DNA of 29,458 bases. Origin: an uncultured Eubacteriales bacterium (GTDB taxonomy: Bacteria > Bacillota > Clostridia > Oscillospirales > CAG-272). Position numbers and translations under genes: made by a program. The notes beneath the pieces were generated by a model that saw only the letters and a list, made by a program, of their open reading frames with translations, did no database searches and was not told where the DNA came from. Shown in pieces: positions 15,292 to 22,907 of this stretch. The stretch is taken from positions 1 through 29,458 of the forward strand of contig CAKSLU010000019.1 of the NCBI GenBank assembly GCA_934474225.1, written 5' to 3'. Every line of letters begins with the position of its first letter. The first letter of the stretch is position 1.

Positions 15292-16140
15292 ATGGCGCAA
15301 TTTACCAATCAGGCGCGGCTGTCTTATAACGATACAGTGGTCGACTCCAATATCGCCGTCGGCGAGATTCGCGAGGTTCTGACGGCTTCCAAAACCGCCG
15401 TCGGCGCCACCTACCGTGCAGGTGACCGCGTCACCTATGTCATCAGTATCATCAATGCGGGAAGTGGCGCGCAGACCGGCGTGACGGTTGCCGACAACCT
15501 CGGCGCCTACACCTTCGGTGCGCTGACGCTGTACCCGCTGACCTATGTGGACGGCTCACTCCGCGTTTTCGCAAACGGCGTTCTGCAGCCGTCGCCCACC
15601 GTGACGGCAGGTCCTCCGCTCACCGTCTCGGAACTGACCGTGCCCGCGGACGGCAGTCTGCTGCTGATTTACGAGGCAGTGGTCAACGACTTTGCCCCGC
15701 TCGGCACCGAGGACACTATTGTCAATACGGCAACCGTCACGGGCGCAGGTCTGCTGACGCCCATCACCGTCAGCGCAACCATCGCTGCGGCGAGCGGCGC
15801 AAGCCTGACCATCACCAAGAGCATTGAGCCTGTGCCGGTCAGCGCAAGCGGCAGAGTCACCTACACCTTTGTGATTCGCAACTACGGCAACACCGCTGTG
15901 ACAGCAGCCGACGCCGCCACCATCACCGACACCTTTGACCCTGCGCTGTCGGGGCTTGCCGTCACCTTTGACGGGGTCACCTGGACCTCGCCCGCCTACT
16001 ACACCTATGCAGGCGCTGTCTTCACCACCGTACCCGGGCGCATCACCGTGCCCGCCGCCACCTATACGCAGGATACCGAAACCGGCGCCTGGACCGTTAC
16101 CCCCGGCACGGCAACGCTCCGCGTCACCGGCACCATCTGA
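15292..16140 (+). CDS. DUF11-domain protein with two repeat modules
   Basis: 282 residues without signal peptide, membrane segment or sorting motif. Two DUF11-type modules are visible: about 25-145 (VLTASKTAVGATYRAGDRVTYVISIINAGSGAQTGVTVADNL) and about 155-280 (LTITKSIEPVPVSASGRVTYTFVIRNYGNTAVTAADAATITDTFD), each with the G-D/G-x-V-T-Y-x-x-x-x-x-N signature. The opening MAQFTNQARLSYN is, from memory, shared by a set of similarly sized proteins in clostridia and bacilli, of unknown role; the lack of an export signal despite an extracellular-type fold suggests an unusual delivery, for example into a spore or crystal-like layer (speculation). ATG 15292 follows AGGAG. It ends in a strong terminator. 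The 81-bp gap before it shows no clear promoter. Confidence 0.85.
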   Translation: MAQFTNQARLSYNDTVVDSNIAVGEIREVLTASKTAVGATYRAGDRVTYVISIINAGSGAQTGVTVADNLGAYTFGALTLYPLTYVDGSLRVFANGVLQPSPTVTAGPPLTVSELTVPADGSLLLIYEAVVNDFAPLGTEDTIVNTATVTGAGLLTPITVSATIAAASGASLTITKSIEPVPVSASGRVTYTFVIRNYGNTAVTAADAATITDTFDPALSGLAVTFDGVTWTSPAYYTYAGAVFTTVPGRITVPAATYTQDTETGAWTVTPGTATLRVTGTI

Positions 16141-16153
16141 ATCCAATCAAACG

Positions 16154-16189
16154 CAAAAACGACCGTCGGGCAACCGACGGTTGTTTTTG
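16154..16189 (+). terminator. intrinsic terminator of the DUF11 gene
   Basis: CAAAAACGACCGTCGG, GCAA loop, CCGACGGTTGTTTTTG (one G-U in RNA) ends in a T run. It starts 14 bp past the stop at 16140. Confidence 0.9.
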
Positions 16190-16203
16190 TGTTGGAGGGT
16201 AAT

Positions 16204-16440
16204 GTTACGGCGGGAGCGAGCCCCCGCCCTACGATGTGTGCACGCATCTTCTGCCATTCGGTAGGGGGCGACGCCGCAGCCGCCAGACCTGCGGATTTGG
16301 CGCAGACCGAAAAATCGGTACGGTTGCCCGTGCCGTAATCACGCACTACAGTCGCCAGACCTGCGGATTTGGATGCAGAATCCGCGCTCGGGCGAGCAGC
16401 CGCACCGCAGCTGCCGGGCAGCCGTAGACGGATGCAGAAG
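16204..16440. repeat. gene-free hairpin and repeat region between DUF11 and oppA
   Basis: No coding signal on either strand. Seen: a 20-bp direct repeat CGCCAGACCTGCGGATTTGG (16281-16300 and 16353-16372), GGATGCAGAA twice (16371-16380 and 16430-16439), the stem GCGGATT/AATCCGC (16363-16369 with 16379-16385), ACCGA/TCGGT near 16306-16319, TACGG/CCGTA near 16319-16337, and an opening GGCGGG...CCCGCC motif near 16211-16231 with CCCTAC resembling the repeat at 14118. Together with the hairpins to 16605 it may be one repeated structured element. Mobile or regulatory status unknown. Confidence 0.5.
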
Positions 16441-16494
16441 CCACGAGAATTCGCATCAAGCTGTATTGACATACAGCGATGCGGATTCTCGTGG
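16441..16494. repeat. long near-perfect hairpin
   Basis: 16441-16457 pairs with 16478-16494 over 17 bases (one mismatch, a T-G wobble in RNA), and GCTGTAT (16460-16466) with ATACAGC (16471-16477) around TGAC, leaving a two-base AA bulge. A 54-base, essentially continuous stem-loop. Confidence 0.9.
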
Positions 16495-16497
16495 GTA

Positions 16498-16605
16498 GAC
16501 CGGCGAAAAACAGATGTATATGAAGAAAACCACCCCGAGGGGTGGTTTTCCACTTTAGCTGTCAGAGGCACTTTGTGCCACAAAAACATAAGGTTTTCGC
16601 CGGTC
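16498..16605. repeat. nested inverted repeats with terminator-like stem next to oppA
   Basis: Outer arms GACCGGCGAAAAAC (16498-16511) and GTTTTCGCCGGTC (16593-16605) pair with one bulged base. Inside are a 12-bp perfect stem GAAAACCACCCC/GGGGTGGTTTTC (16525-16550, two-base loop) and GGCAC-TTT-GTGCC (16567-16579). On the minus strand the inner stem follows oppA by about 80 bp and could terminate its transcript; the outer arms make it look like part of a larger element. Confidence 0.7.
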
Positions 16606-16630
16606 GGTCGGCGCCGTATACGGCTGTCCC

Positions 16631-18493
16631 TTACTTCTCGATGGTGCAGTACATGAAGTACTTGTAACCCAGCGGGTTCGAGAAGAAGCCCTTGACGGAG
16701 TCGTCGAGCATGTAGATGTCCGTGTAGAAGTACAGCGGAACGATGCAGCCCGTCTGCATCAGCAGGTCTTCTGCTCTGTGCATCAGCTGATAACGAACGG
16801 TGTTGTCGGTGCAGGACTTGATGAGCGAAATCAGCACATCGTAGGTCTCTGCCCAGGTGCCGTTCTCAACCTTGACATCGTAGCCGAGGTCGGTGAGGTC
16901 GAGGTTGTACATCTTCAGAGTCTCGTGTGCGCCCTTGCCGAACTGGACATCGTTGTTGCCCGATGCGGTAACCCACATATCGAGGAAGCAGATCGGGTCG
17001 TTGTAGTCAGCCAGCCAGCCGTTACGCGCGATGGAGTAATCGCCGTTCTTACGGGTGTTGAGGAACGTGTTCCACTCCTGGTTGACAAGGTTCATCGTGA
17101 TGCCGACGCCTGCAACCGCGCTCTGGAGGTACTCACCGATTGCCTTGTGGCCTTCGCTCGTGTTGTAGAGGTAGGTCAGCGTCGGGAAGTTGGTGAACTT
17201 GCCGGTTGCTTCGTCGTAGTTGTAGTACTTCTTGAGGACTTCGATAGCCTTCGCAAAGTTGCCTTCAAGCGCATCCTCGGATACATCATAGTAGCCGTCG
17301 TACTCTGCGCTCGAGCCTGCGTTCTGATAGAACTGGCTGCCGTCTGCATCGGTCATACCCATTGCAACGAAGGACGATGCAGGAACCTGACCTGCCTGGC
17401 CGATCTCGGTGACAATGTAGTTACGGTCGAAGAGCAGACCGATTGCGTTGCGGATTTCTTCCTCAGCAGCTTCCTTAGCCTCGCCGGTCAGGGTGCTGTC
17501 GGAGGGCAGAATGTTCTCGTTGATGTTCCAGCAGACATAGTAAGTACCAATCTGACCTGCAACAACGAACTCGGTCGGATACTTCTCCTTGAGTGCGGCG
17601 ATCTCGTTGGTCGGCACATCGTCGATGAGCTGCCAGCTGCCGTTCTCGAAGTTGGAGAGCATGTTGTTGTTATCATCGGAGAGATAGAACTCGATCTTGT
17701 CCATCGTGACTTCAGCCGCGTCGGGATGATCTGCGTTCTTCTCCAGCGTGATGACGCTGTTGTGCTCCCAGCCGGTCAGCTTATACATACCGTTGGAAAC
17801 ATAGGTGGAGGGGTCGGTTGCCCAGTTCTCGTTGGCAACGACATCCTCGCGGACGGGGTAGTATACCGGGAATGCGAGCAGCTCGTTCCAGTATGCAACC
17901 GCATTTGCCAGCGTAACGACGAGCGTCTTGTCATCGGGAGCGGTGACATTCAGCTTTGCATCGGGGTTGACGAAGTTGCCGTCAGCATCGGTGTCCCAGA
18001 TGTCTGCATAGCCGTCAACGACCTCATACATGTATGCATAGTCTGCTGCGAGTGCGGTGGATGCAGCACGGTTCCAGGAGAACACGAAGTCGCCTGCGGT
18101 GACATCCTTGCCGTCGCTCCACTTCAGACCGTCGCGGAGCGTGTAGGTGTAGGTAACGGTGCCGTCAGCGTTGGTAACGCCTTCGGTCAGCTCCTTCGCT
18201 GCGTCTGCAACGATCTCAAGCGTGCCGTCATCCTTCTGTGCCCACTTTGCAAGACCCGAGAACAGGTGTGCAACGAGGGTTGCGCCGTCAACAGAGGAGT
18301 TGAGGGCGGGGTCAATGGTGTCCGGCTCGGAAGCCAGGCAGACCGCGATGGAGGTAGCCGCAGCAGGTTCTACGACTTCTCCGCCGTTTGCCGTCGTACC
18401 GTTATCGGTCGATTCGGCAGGCTTATTGCCGCAAGCCGCAAAAGAAAGCAGCAGCATCGTGGCAGTAAGCACAAGTGCGAGAATTTTCTTCAT
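16631..18493 (-). CDS. oppA: oligopeptide ABC transporter substrate-binding lipoprotein
   Basis: 620 residues, SBP family 5 (OppA/DppA). N-terminal type II signal MKKILALVLTATMLLLSFAAC: lipobox FAAC with the lipidated Cys at 21, then an unstructured linker (ESTDNGTTANGGEV). The mature part shows AVCLASEPDTIDPALNSSVDGATLVAHLF, the family signature near residue 130 (YTYTLRDGLKWSDGKDVTAGDFVFSW), and LADYNDPICFLDMW and AWAETYDVLI-type blocks of the binding cleft. Lacking a periplasm, it is held outside the membrane and hands peptides to OppBC. Start ATG 18493 with AAAGGAAG upstream; it is last in oppBCDFA, 78 bp after oppF. Peptide size preference cannot be told from sequence. Confidence 0.94.
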   Translation of the reverse strand: MKKILALVLTATMLLLSFAACGNKPAESTDNGTTANGGEVVEPAAATSIAVCLASEPDTIDPALNSSVDGATLVAHLFSGLAKWAQKDDGTLEIVADAAKELTEGVTNADGTVTYTYTLRDGLKWSDGKDVTAGDFVFSWNRAASTALAADYAYMYEVVDGYADIWDTDADGNFVNPDAKLNVTAPDDKTLVVTLANAVAYWNELLAFPVYYPVREDVVANENWATDPSTYVSNGMYKLTGWEHNSVITLEKNADHPDAAEVTMDKIEFYLSDDNNNMLSNFENGSWQLIDDVPTNEIAALKEKYPTEFVVAGQIGTYYVCWNINENILPSDSTLTGEAKEAAEEEIRNAIGLLFDRNYIVTEIGQAGQVPASSFVAMGMTDADGSQFYQNAGSSAEYDGYYDVSEDALEGNFAKAIEVLKKYYNYDEATGKFTNFPTLTYLYNTSEGHKAIGEYLQSAVAGVGITMNLVNQEWNTFLNTRKNGDYSIARNGWLADYNDPICFLDMWVTASGNNDVQFGKGAHETLKMYNLDLTDLGYDVKVENGTWAETYDVLISLIKSCTDNTVRYQLMHRAEDLLMQTGCIVPLYFYTDIYMLDDSVKGFFSNPLGYKYFMYCTIEK

Positions 18494-18527
18494 GATAATT
18501 CTTCCTTTCAGAATTTTTTTCAAATAT

Positions 18528-18571
18528 CCGCCCGCATGCGGGCGGTATATGAACAAAACTTTATACCGCCC
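18528..18571 (-). promoter_or_regulatory. mutually exclusive hairpins in the oppF-oppA gap
   Basis: On the minus strand, arm 1 (18562-18571) and arm 2 (18540-18549) form a 10-bp stem, GGGCGGTATA with TATACCGCCC; arm 2 can instead pair with 18528-18534 through the palindrome CCGCCCGCATGCGGGCGG (18528-18545). Arm 1 starts directly at the oppF stop. No U run follows, so this looks like an mRNA-processing or stability element rather than a terminator. Confidence 0.6.
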
Positions 18572-19561
18572 TTACGAATTGATGTCGGCGGTGCGGTGGC
18601 AGGCGACGAAATGCCCCTTGGACACTTCCTTGAATGCCGGCATCTCGGCGGCGCACTGCTCTGTCGCATAGCGGCAGCGCGTGCGGAACGGGCAGCCGGA
18701 GGGCGCGTTCAGCGGGCTGGGGATGTCGCCGGTGAGCACGATGCGCTTGTTGGCGCGCGCGACCTTCGGGTCGGGCACCGGCACCGCAGACAGGAGCGAC
18801 TGCGAATAGGGGTGGAGCGGATGGTCGTAAATCTCCGCCGCATCCGCAAGCTCGACCATTTTGCCGAGGTACATGACCGCGATGCGGTCACTGATATGGC
18901 GGACGACCAGGAGGTCATGCGCGATGAACAGGTAGGTCAGCCCCAGTCTGTCCTGCAAATCGTCAAACATGTTGATGACCTGCGCCTGAATCGACACATC
19001 CAGCGCGGAGACCGGCTCGTCGCAGACGATGAACTCGGGGTTGACCGCCAGCGCGCGGGCAATGCCGATGCGCTGCCGCTGACCGCCCGAGAACTCGTGC
19101 GCATAGCGCGACGCATGCTCGCTGTTCAGACCGACATGGTCCATCAGCTCGAGAATCTTCTGATTGCGCTCTTCCTTTGAGCTGTAGAGCTTGTGCACAT
19201 CGAGCGGTTCGCCGATGATGTCGGCGACCGTCATGCGCGGGTTCAGCGAAGAATAGGGGTCCTGGAAGACCATCGTCGCCTTCTTGCGGAACTCCTGAAT
19301 ATCCGCCTTGGACTCGATTTTCTTGCCGTCGAAGATAATCTCGCCCGCCGTCGGCTTGTACAGGTGCAGAATGGTTCTGCCGACCGTGGTCTTGCCGCAG
19401 CCGGACTCGCCGACGAGGCCGAGCGTCTCGCGCTTGCCGATGGTGAAAGACACGCCGTCCACCGCCTTGAGCGGCTTTGACTGGAACATGCCCATCGGAA
19501 TATTGAAGTATTGCTTTAAGTCCTTGACTTCGAGCAAGGGGCGCGCATTGATTTCAGGCAT
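18572..19561 (-). CDS. oppF: oligopeptide ABC transporter ATPase OppF
   Basis: 329 residues, one of the two ATPases driving peptide import. Walker A GESGCGKT (51-58), Q-loop FQDPYSSLNPRMTVADIIGEPL, signature FSGGQRQRIGIARAL, Walker B EFIVCDEPVSALD, H-loop FIAHDL, and the Oligo_HPY C-terminal tail (SALLSAVPVPDPK, CPFRTRCRYATEQCA), where OppD/F of many species bind an iron-sulfur cluster or close the transporter. ATG 19561 chosen: GGGAGGGG precedes it and it overlaps oppD by eight bases. An upstream in-frame ATG at 19615 has a less clear site. Confidence 0.96.
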   Translation of the reverse strand: MPEINARPLLEVKDLKQYFNIPMGMFQSKPLKAVDGVSFTIGKRETLGLVGESGCGKTTVGRTILHLYKPTAGEIIFDGKKIESKADIQEFRKKATMVFQDPYSSLNPRMTVADIIGEPLDVHKLYSSKEERNQKILELMDHVGLNSEHASRYAHEFSGGQRQRIGIARALAVNPEFIVCDEPVSALDVSIQAQVINMFDDLQDRLGLTYLFIAHDLLVVRHISDRIAVMYLGKMVELADAAEIYDHPLHPYSQSLLSAVPVPDPKVARANKRIVLTGDIPSPLNAPSGCPFRTRCRYATEQCAAEMPAFKEVSKGHFVACHRTADINS

Positions 19562-20570
19562 TTGCTTCCCCTCCCTCGGCTGTGATTTCGCCTTTTTCAA
19601 AGGCTTCCTTGACATTCATCCAGCATGCCGCCGCATGATCGTCATTGAGCTGCATCCGCTCTGCGCGCTCACGCAGGCAAATTTTCATCGCATTGCCGCA
19701 GCGGGGCGCGAAAGGACATCCCTTCGGCATATTGAGCAGGTCAATCGGCGTGCCGGTGATCGGCTGGAGCTTTGTGCCCGCAGTATGCGCCGTCGGAATC
19801 GAGCGGAGCAGACCTTTGGTGTACTCATGATGCGGATTGTAGAAAATTTCATCCGCCGTGCCCTGTTCGCAAATCGAACCGGCGTACATGACAATGACTT
19901 CGTCGCACATCTGCGCGACAACGCCGAGGTCATGCGTAATCATGATGATTGCCATGCCGAGTTCTTTCTGCAAATCCTTCATCAGCGACAGAATCTGCGC
20001 CTGAATGGTGACGTCCAGCGCCGTGGTCGGCTCATCCGCAATCAGAATATCCGGCTCGCAGGCGAGCGCCATTGCAATCATCACGCGCTGCCGCATACCG
20101 CCCGAAAACTCGTACGGATACTGCTTCATGCGCTTTTCGGGTTCGTTGACGTTAACCAGCTTCAGCATCTCAACAGCGCGTGCGCGCGCCTCCCGCTTGT
20201 TGCGGTTGGTGTGCAGCAGAATCGCCTCCATGAGCTGGCGCCCGATGGTGTAGGTCGGGTTGAGCGAGGTCATGGGGTCCTGGAAGATAATCGAAATCTT
20301 GTTGCCGCGGACGGTCTTCATGACCCTCTCGCCCGCGCCGACAAGTTCTTTGCCGTCCAGCTTAATCGAGCCGGAGACAATTTTGCCGGTGCCGGCAAGA
20401 ATCTGCATAATGGAATACGCCGTGACCGACTTGCCGGAGCCGGACTCACCGACGATGCCGAGCACCTTGCCGCGGTCGAGGGTGAAGGACACGCCGTTGA
20501 CGGCGCGGACTTCGCCCGCATCGGTGAAGAAGGAGGTGTGAAGGTCTTTGACTTGGAGCAATTCAGACAT
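19554..20570 (-). CDS. oppD: oligopeptide ABC transporter ATPase OppD
   Basis: 338 residues. Walker A GESGSGKS (41-48), Q-loop IIFQDPMTSLNPTYTIGRQLMEAI, signature FSGGMRQRVMIAMAL, Walker B DILIADEPTTALD, H-loop ITHDL, and the Oligo_HPY tail (LLRSIPTAH, KGCPFAPRCGNAMKIC). Pairs with OppF beneath OppBC. Start ATG 20570 behind an excellent AAGGAGG. It follows oppC by 14 bp and overlaps oppF. Confidence 0.96.
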   Translation of the reverse strand: MSELLQVKDLHTSFFTDAGEVRAVNGVSFTLDRGKVLGIVGESGSGKSVTAYSIMQILAGTGKIVSGSIKLDGKELVGAGERVMKTVRGNKISIIFQDPMTSLNPTYTIGRQLMEAILLHTNRNKREARARAVEMLKLVNVNEPEKRMKQYPYEFSGGMRQRVMIAMALACEPDILIADEPTTALDVTIQAQILSLMKDLQKELGMAIIMITHDLGVVAQMCDEVIVMYAGSICEQGTADEIFYNPHHEYTKGLLRSIPTAHTAGTKLQPITGTPIDLLNMPKGCPFAPRCGNAMKICLRERAERMQLNDDHAAACWMNVKEAFEKGEITAEGGEANA

Positions 20571-20584
20571 CTTGTTTTCCTCCT

Positions 20585-21643
20585 TTAATTATTCAGTTTC
20601 GGGTCGAACGCATCGCGCAGACCGTCGCCGAACAGGTTGAGCGACAGAACAATCAGCGAAATGACGACCGCGGGAATGACCAGGCGATACGAATACGAAT
20701 TGATGCCGTTGAGCGCGTCGGACGCAAGCGAACCGAGCGAAGGCATCGGCGCGTTGACGCCGAGACCGAGGAACGACAGGTAACTTTCGGTGAAAATCGC
20801 GCTGGGAATCTGCAGTGCCGTGGAAATGATGACCACGCTGATGCAGTTGGGCAACAGATGCTTGCGGATGACCCAGCCGCCCTTTGCGCCGGTGGCGCGT
20901 GCGGCGAGGACATACTCCTGCTCACGCAGGGAGAGAATCTGACCGCGGATCAGGCGCGCCATCGAGACCCAGTACAGCACGGCGAAGACGATGAACAGGC
21001 TGATCATGTTGCTGCCGAGCTTGCCGAGCGCGGTGCCCTCAATGAGGGGATCCAGCACACGGCCGAGCACCGAGGCGAGCAGAATGACCATCAGCATGTC
21101 GGGCAGCGAATAGATGACATCGACAATGCGCATGATAATCATATCGACCTTGCCGCCGCAATAGCCGGCTATCGAGCCGACCAGCATGCCAATAATCAGC
21201 ACGATGATGCTGGCGAAGAAGCCGACGGCAAGCGAAATGCGCGTGCCGTAGACCACGCGGATAAAGTAGTCACGGCCGGAAGCATCCGTGCCGAAGATGT
21301 GCGGGAAGACTTTTTCCCCTGCCTCAATGGCTTTCAGTTCGGTCTTGCCGTACTGGAAGGGCGCAAGGTTGTTATACGAGGAGTCCACCGGTTTACCGGG
21401 ACGGACGCCGAGCATATTGTCATAGGAATAGGGCCAGAACATCGGAATGAGAATGGACGCAAGCGTGATGAGAATGACCACAATCAGACTGACAGTTGCG
21501 ATTTTATTTTTGAGAAGACGCTTCACGCCGTCCTTGAAGAAGGTGGACGACGGACGCATCTGCACGAGATATTCTTTTTCTGCGTCGGTAGCGGGAATAA
21601 AAGCATCCACATCGACATGCATACTGAACGGTTTCTTTGCCAT
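20585..21643 (-). CDS. oppC: oligopeptide ABC transporter permease OppC
   Basis: 352 residues. A cytoplasmic N-terminal stretch of about 45 residues with MHVDVDAFIPATDAEKEYL, a first membrane helix (ATVSLIVVILITLASILIP), an outer loop with FGTDASGRDYFIRVVYGTRISL, then five helices. The EAA loop is ARATGAKGGWVIRKHLLPN, which contacts the ATPases. Start ATG 21643: the AGGAGGA stands about 12 bases upstream, somewhat far; a nearer ATG at 21654 is out of frame and closes after three codons, so the permease start is kept. Confidence 0.94.
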   Translation of the reverse strand: MAKKPFSMHVDVDAFIPATDAEKEYLVQMRPSSTFFKDGVKRLLKNKIATVSLIVVILITLASILIPMFWPYSYDNMLGVRPGKPVDSSYNNLAPFQYGKTELKAIEAGEKVFPHIFGTDASGRDYFIRVVYGTRISLAVGFFASIIVLIIGMLVGSIAGYCGGKVDMIIMRIVDVIYSLPDMLMVILLASVLGRVLDPLIEGTALGKLGSNMISLFIVFAVLYWVSMARLIRGQILSLREQEYVLAARATGAKGGWVIRKHLLPNCISVVIISTALQIPSAIFTESYLSFLGLGVNAPMPSLGSLASDALNGINSYSYRLVIPAVVISLIVLSLNLFGDGLRDAFDPKLNN

Positions 21644-21659
21644 TATGCTTTCATTCCTC

Positions 21660-22589
21660 CTACTCAAGTGTGATGCGCGGGTCAACGACCTTGTACAGAA
21701 TATCGCTGATGAGGTTCATGACAACGATCAGCGACGCCAGTACGATGGTGGTACCCATAATCAGCGGGTAATCGCGGTTTGTGATGCTGTTGACAAAGGC
21801 GCGGCCGATGCCGGAGACCGAGAAAATCTTCTCCACAACGAGCGAACCGGTGACGATGTAAGCCAGCATCGGTCCGACATAGGTGATGACCGGAATCAGC
21901 GAGTTCTTCAGCGCATGGCCGAAGATGATGCGCACGCCGGGCACGCCCTTGGCGCGCGCGGTGCGGATATAGTCCTGCCCGAGCACATCCAGCATGGACG
22001 AGCGGGTCAGACGCGTGATGTATGCCATCGGCGACAGCGACAGCGTGATGACAGGCAGAATCAGTCCCTGCGTGGTCGCGCCGTTGGCGGGCAGCAGTTT
22101 CCACTTCACCGCAAACAGGATCAGCAGAAGTGAGCCCATGATAAAGGACGGCATCGAGACCAGCGCCGTGGTAATCACCATAATAACCTTATCAATCAGC
22201 TTGTTGCGGCGGAGTGCGGCGACCGCGCCGAGGACGATGCCCACGACCAGCGCCAACGCCGCGGCGATGACGCCGAGCTTTGCCGAGACCTTGAGGCCGT
22301 CCGCGATGATGTCGGTGACCTGTCTGCCGCGCTGCTTGGTGGACGGGCCGAAGTCAAACTTGGTGATAATATCTTTGAGATAGGTAAAATACTGTTCCAT
22401 CAGCGGCTTGTCAAGACCGTACTTCGCTTCGAGCTGTGCGGTGACGGCAGCCGTCGTCGCCTTCTCGGACATGAACGGTCCGCCCGGGACGGCATGCATG
22501 ATGAAAAATGTCGCGGTAATCACGACCCAGACCGTCAGAATTGCAAGTCCGAGGCGCTTCAAAATGTAACCTAAAGTTTTCGCGCTCAT
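21660..22589 (-). CDS. oppB: oligopeptide ABC transporter permease OppB
   Basis: 309 residues, six membrane helices. Begins KTLGYILKRLGLAILTVWVVITATFFIMHAVPGGPF, typical of OppB/DppB; contains PSFIMGSLLLILFAVKW, the EAA loop RTARAKGVPGVRIIFGHALKNSLIPVITYVGP, and a C-terminal SGIGRAFVNSITNRDYPLIMGTTI helix. First gene of oppBCDFA; stop at 21660 leaves 16 bp before the oppC ATG. Start ATG 22589. Confidence 0.96.
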   Translation of the reverse strand: MSAKTLGYILKRLGLAILTVWVVITATFFIMHAVPGGPFMSEKATTAAVTAQLEAKYGLDKPLMEQYFTYLKDIITKFDFGPSTKQRGRQVTDIIADGLKVSAKLGVIAAALALVVGIVLGAVAALRRNKLIDKVIMVITTALVSMPSFIMGSLLLILFAVKWKLLPANGATTQGLILPVITLSLSPMAYITRLTRSSMLDVLGQDYIRTARAKGVPGVRIIFGHALKNSLIPVITYVGPMLAYIVTGSLVVEKIFSVSGIGRAFVNSITNRDYPLIMGTTIVLASLIVVMNLISDILYKVVDPRITLE

Positions 22590-22636
22590 TTCAAACCCTC
22601 ACAATTAAATTCTTCGGTATAAAAACACATATGTTA

Positions 22637-22665
22637 AATATACCACAAAGCGACGCGAAATACAA
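22637..22665 (-). promoter_or_regulatory. proximal promoter of oppBCDFA
   Basis: Minus strand TTGTAT (22660-22665), 17 bp, TATATT (22637-22642), about 45 bp from the oppB start. Weaker than the distal promoter at 22779. Confidence 0.45.
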
Positions 22666-22756
22666 GATAAAATGCAGAATTTCGGCGGTCTTGCCCGGCA
22701 AATGCCCTGCGCAAGCCCCTGTAAAGTCAGCCGTGAAAGAGCGTGCGACGCTTTTT

Positions 22757-22807
22757 ACCGTATATAAACGGTTATTCTATTATACAAATGATATGCGACT
22801 TTGTCAA
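22757..22807 (-). promoter_or_regulatory. consensus distal promoter of opp operon with palindrome at the start point
   Basis: Minus strand TTGACA (22802-22807), 17 bp, TATAAT (22779-22784): both boxes perfect. At the predicted start lies ACCGT-N6-ACGGT (22757-22772), positioned like an operator. The resulting leader to oppB is about 180 nt. Confidence 0.82.
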
Positions 22808-22860
22808 GTGAAAATGCAGGAAGCACAGCAAGCACGATGCAATTTGGCAAAAAGCAAGTG

Positions 22861-22896
22861 AAAAATGCCGGAAAGCGGTTGCTTTCCGGCATTTTT
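22861..22896 (-). terminator. terminator of the pot operon (bidirectional form)
   Basis: AAAAATGCCGGAAAGC, GGTT loop, GCTTTCCGGCATTTTT. It lies 12-47 bp past the potD stop and separates it from the opp promoters. Confidence 0.92.
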
Positions 22897-22907
22897 CCAA
22901 ATCTGTA

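Noticed and set aside
16062..16589. 175-codon minus-strand frame across the DUF11 3' end and hairpin region
   Set aside because: It crosses a terminator and several inverted repeats and shows no ribosome site or domain; repeat-rich DNA is the better reading.
16778..19180. 800-codon plus-strand open frame
   Set aside because: Antisense to oppA and oppF, which carry complete families of motifs.
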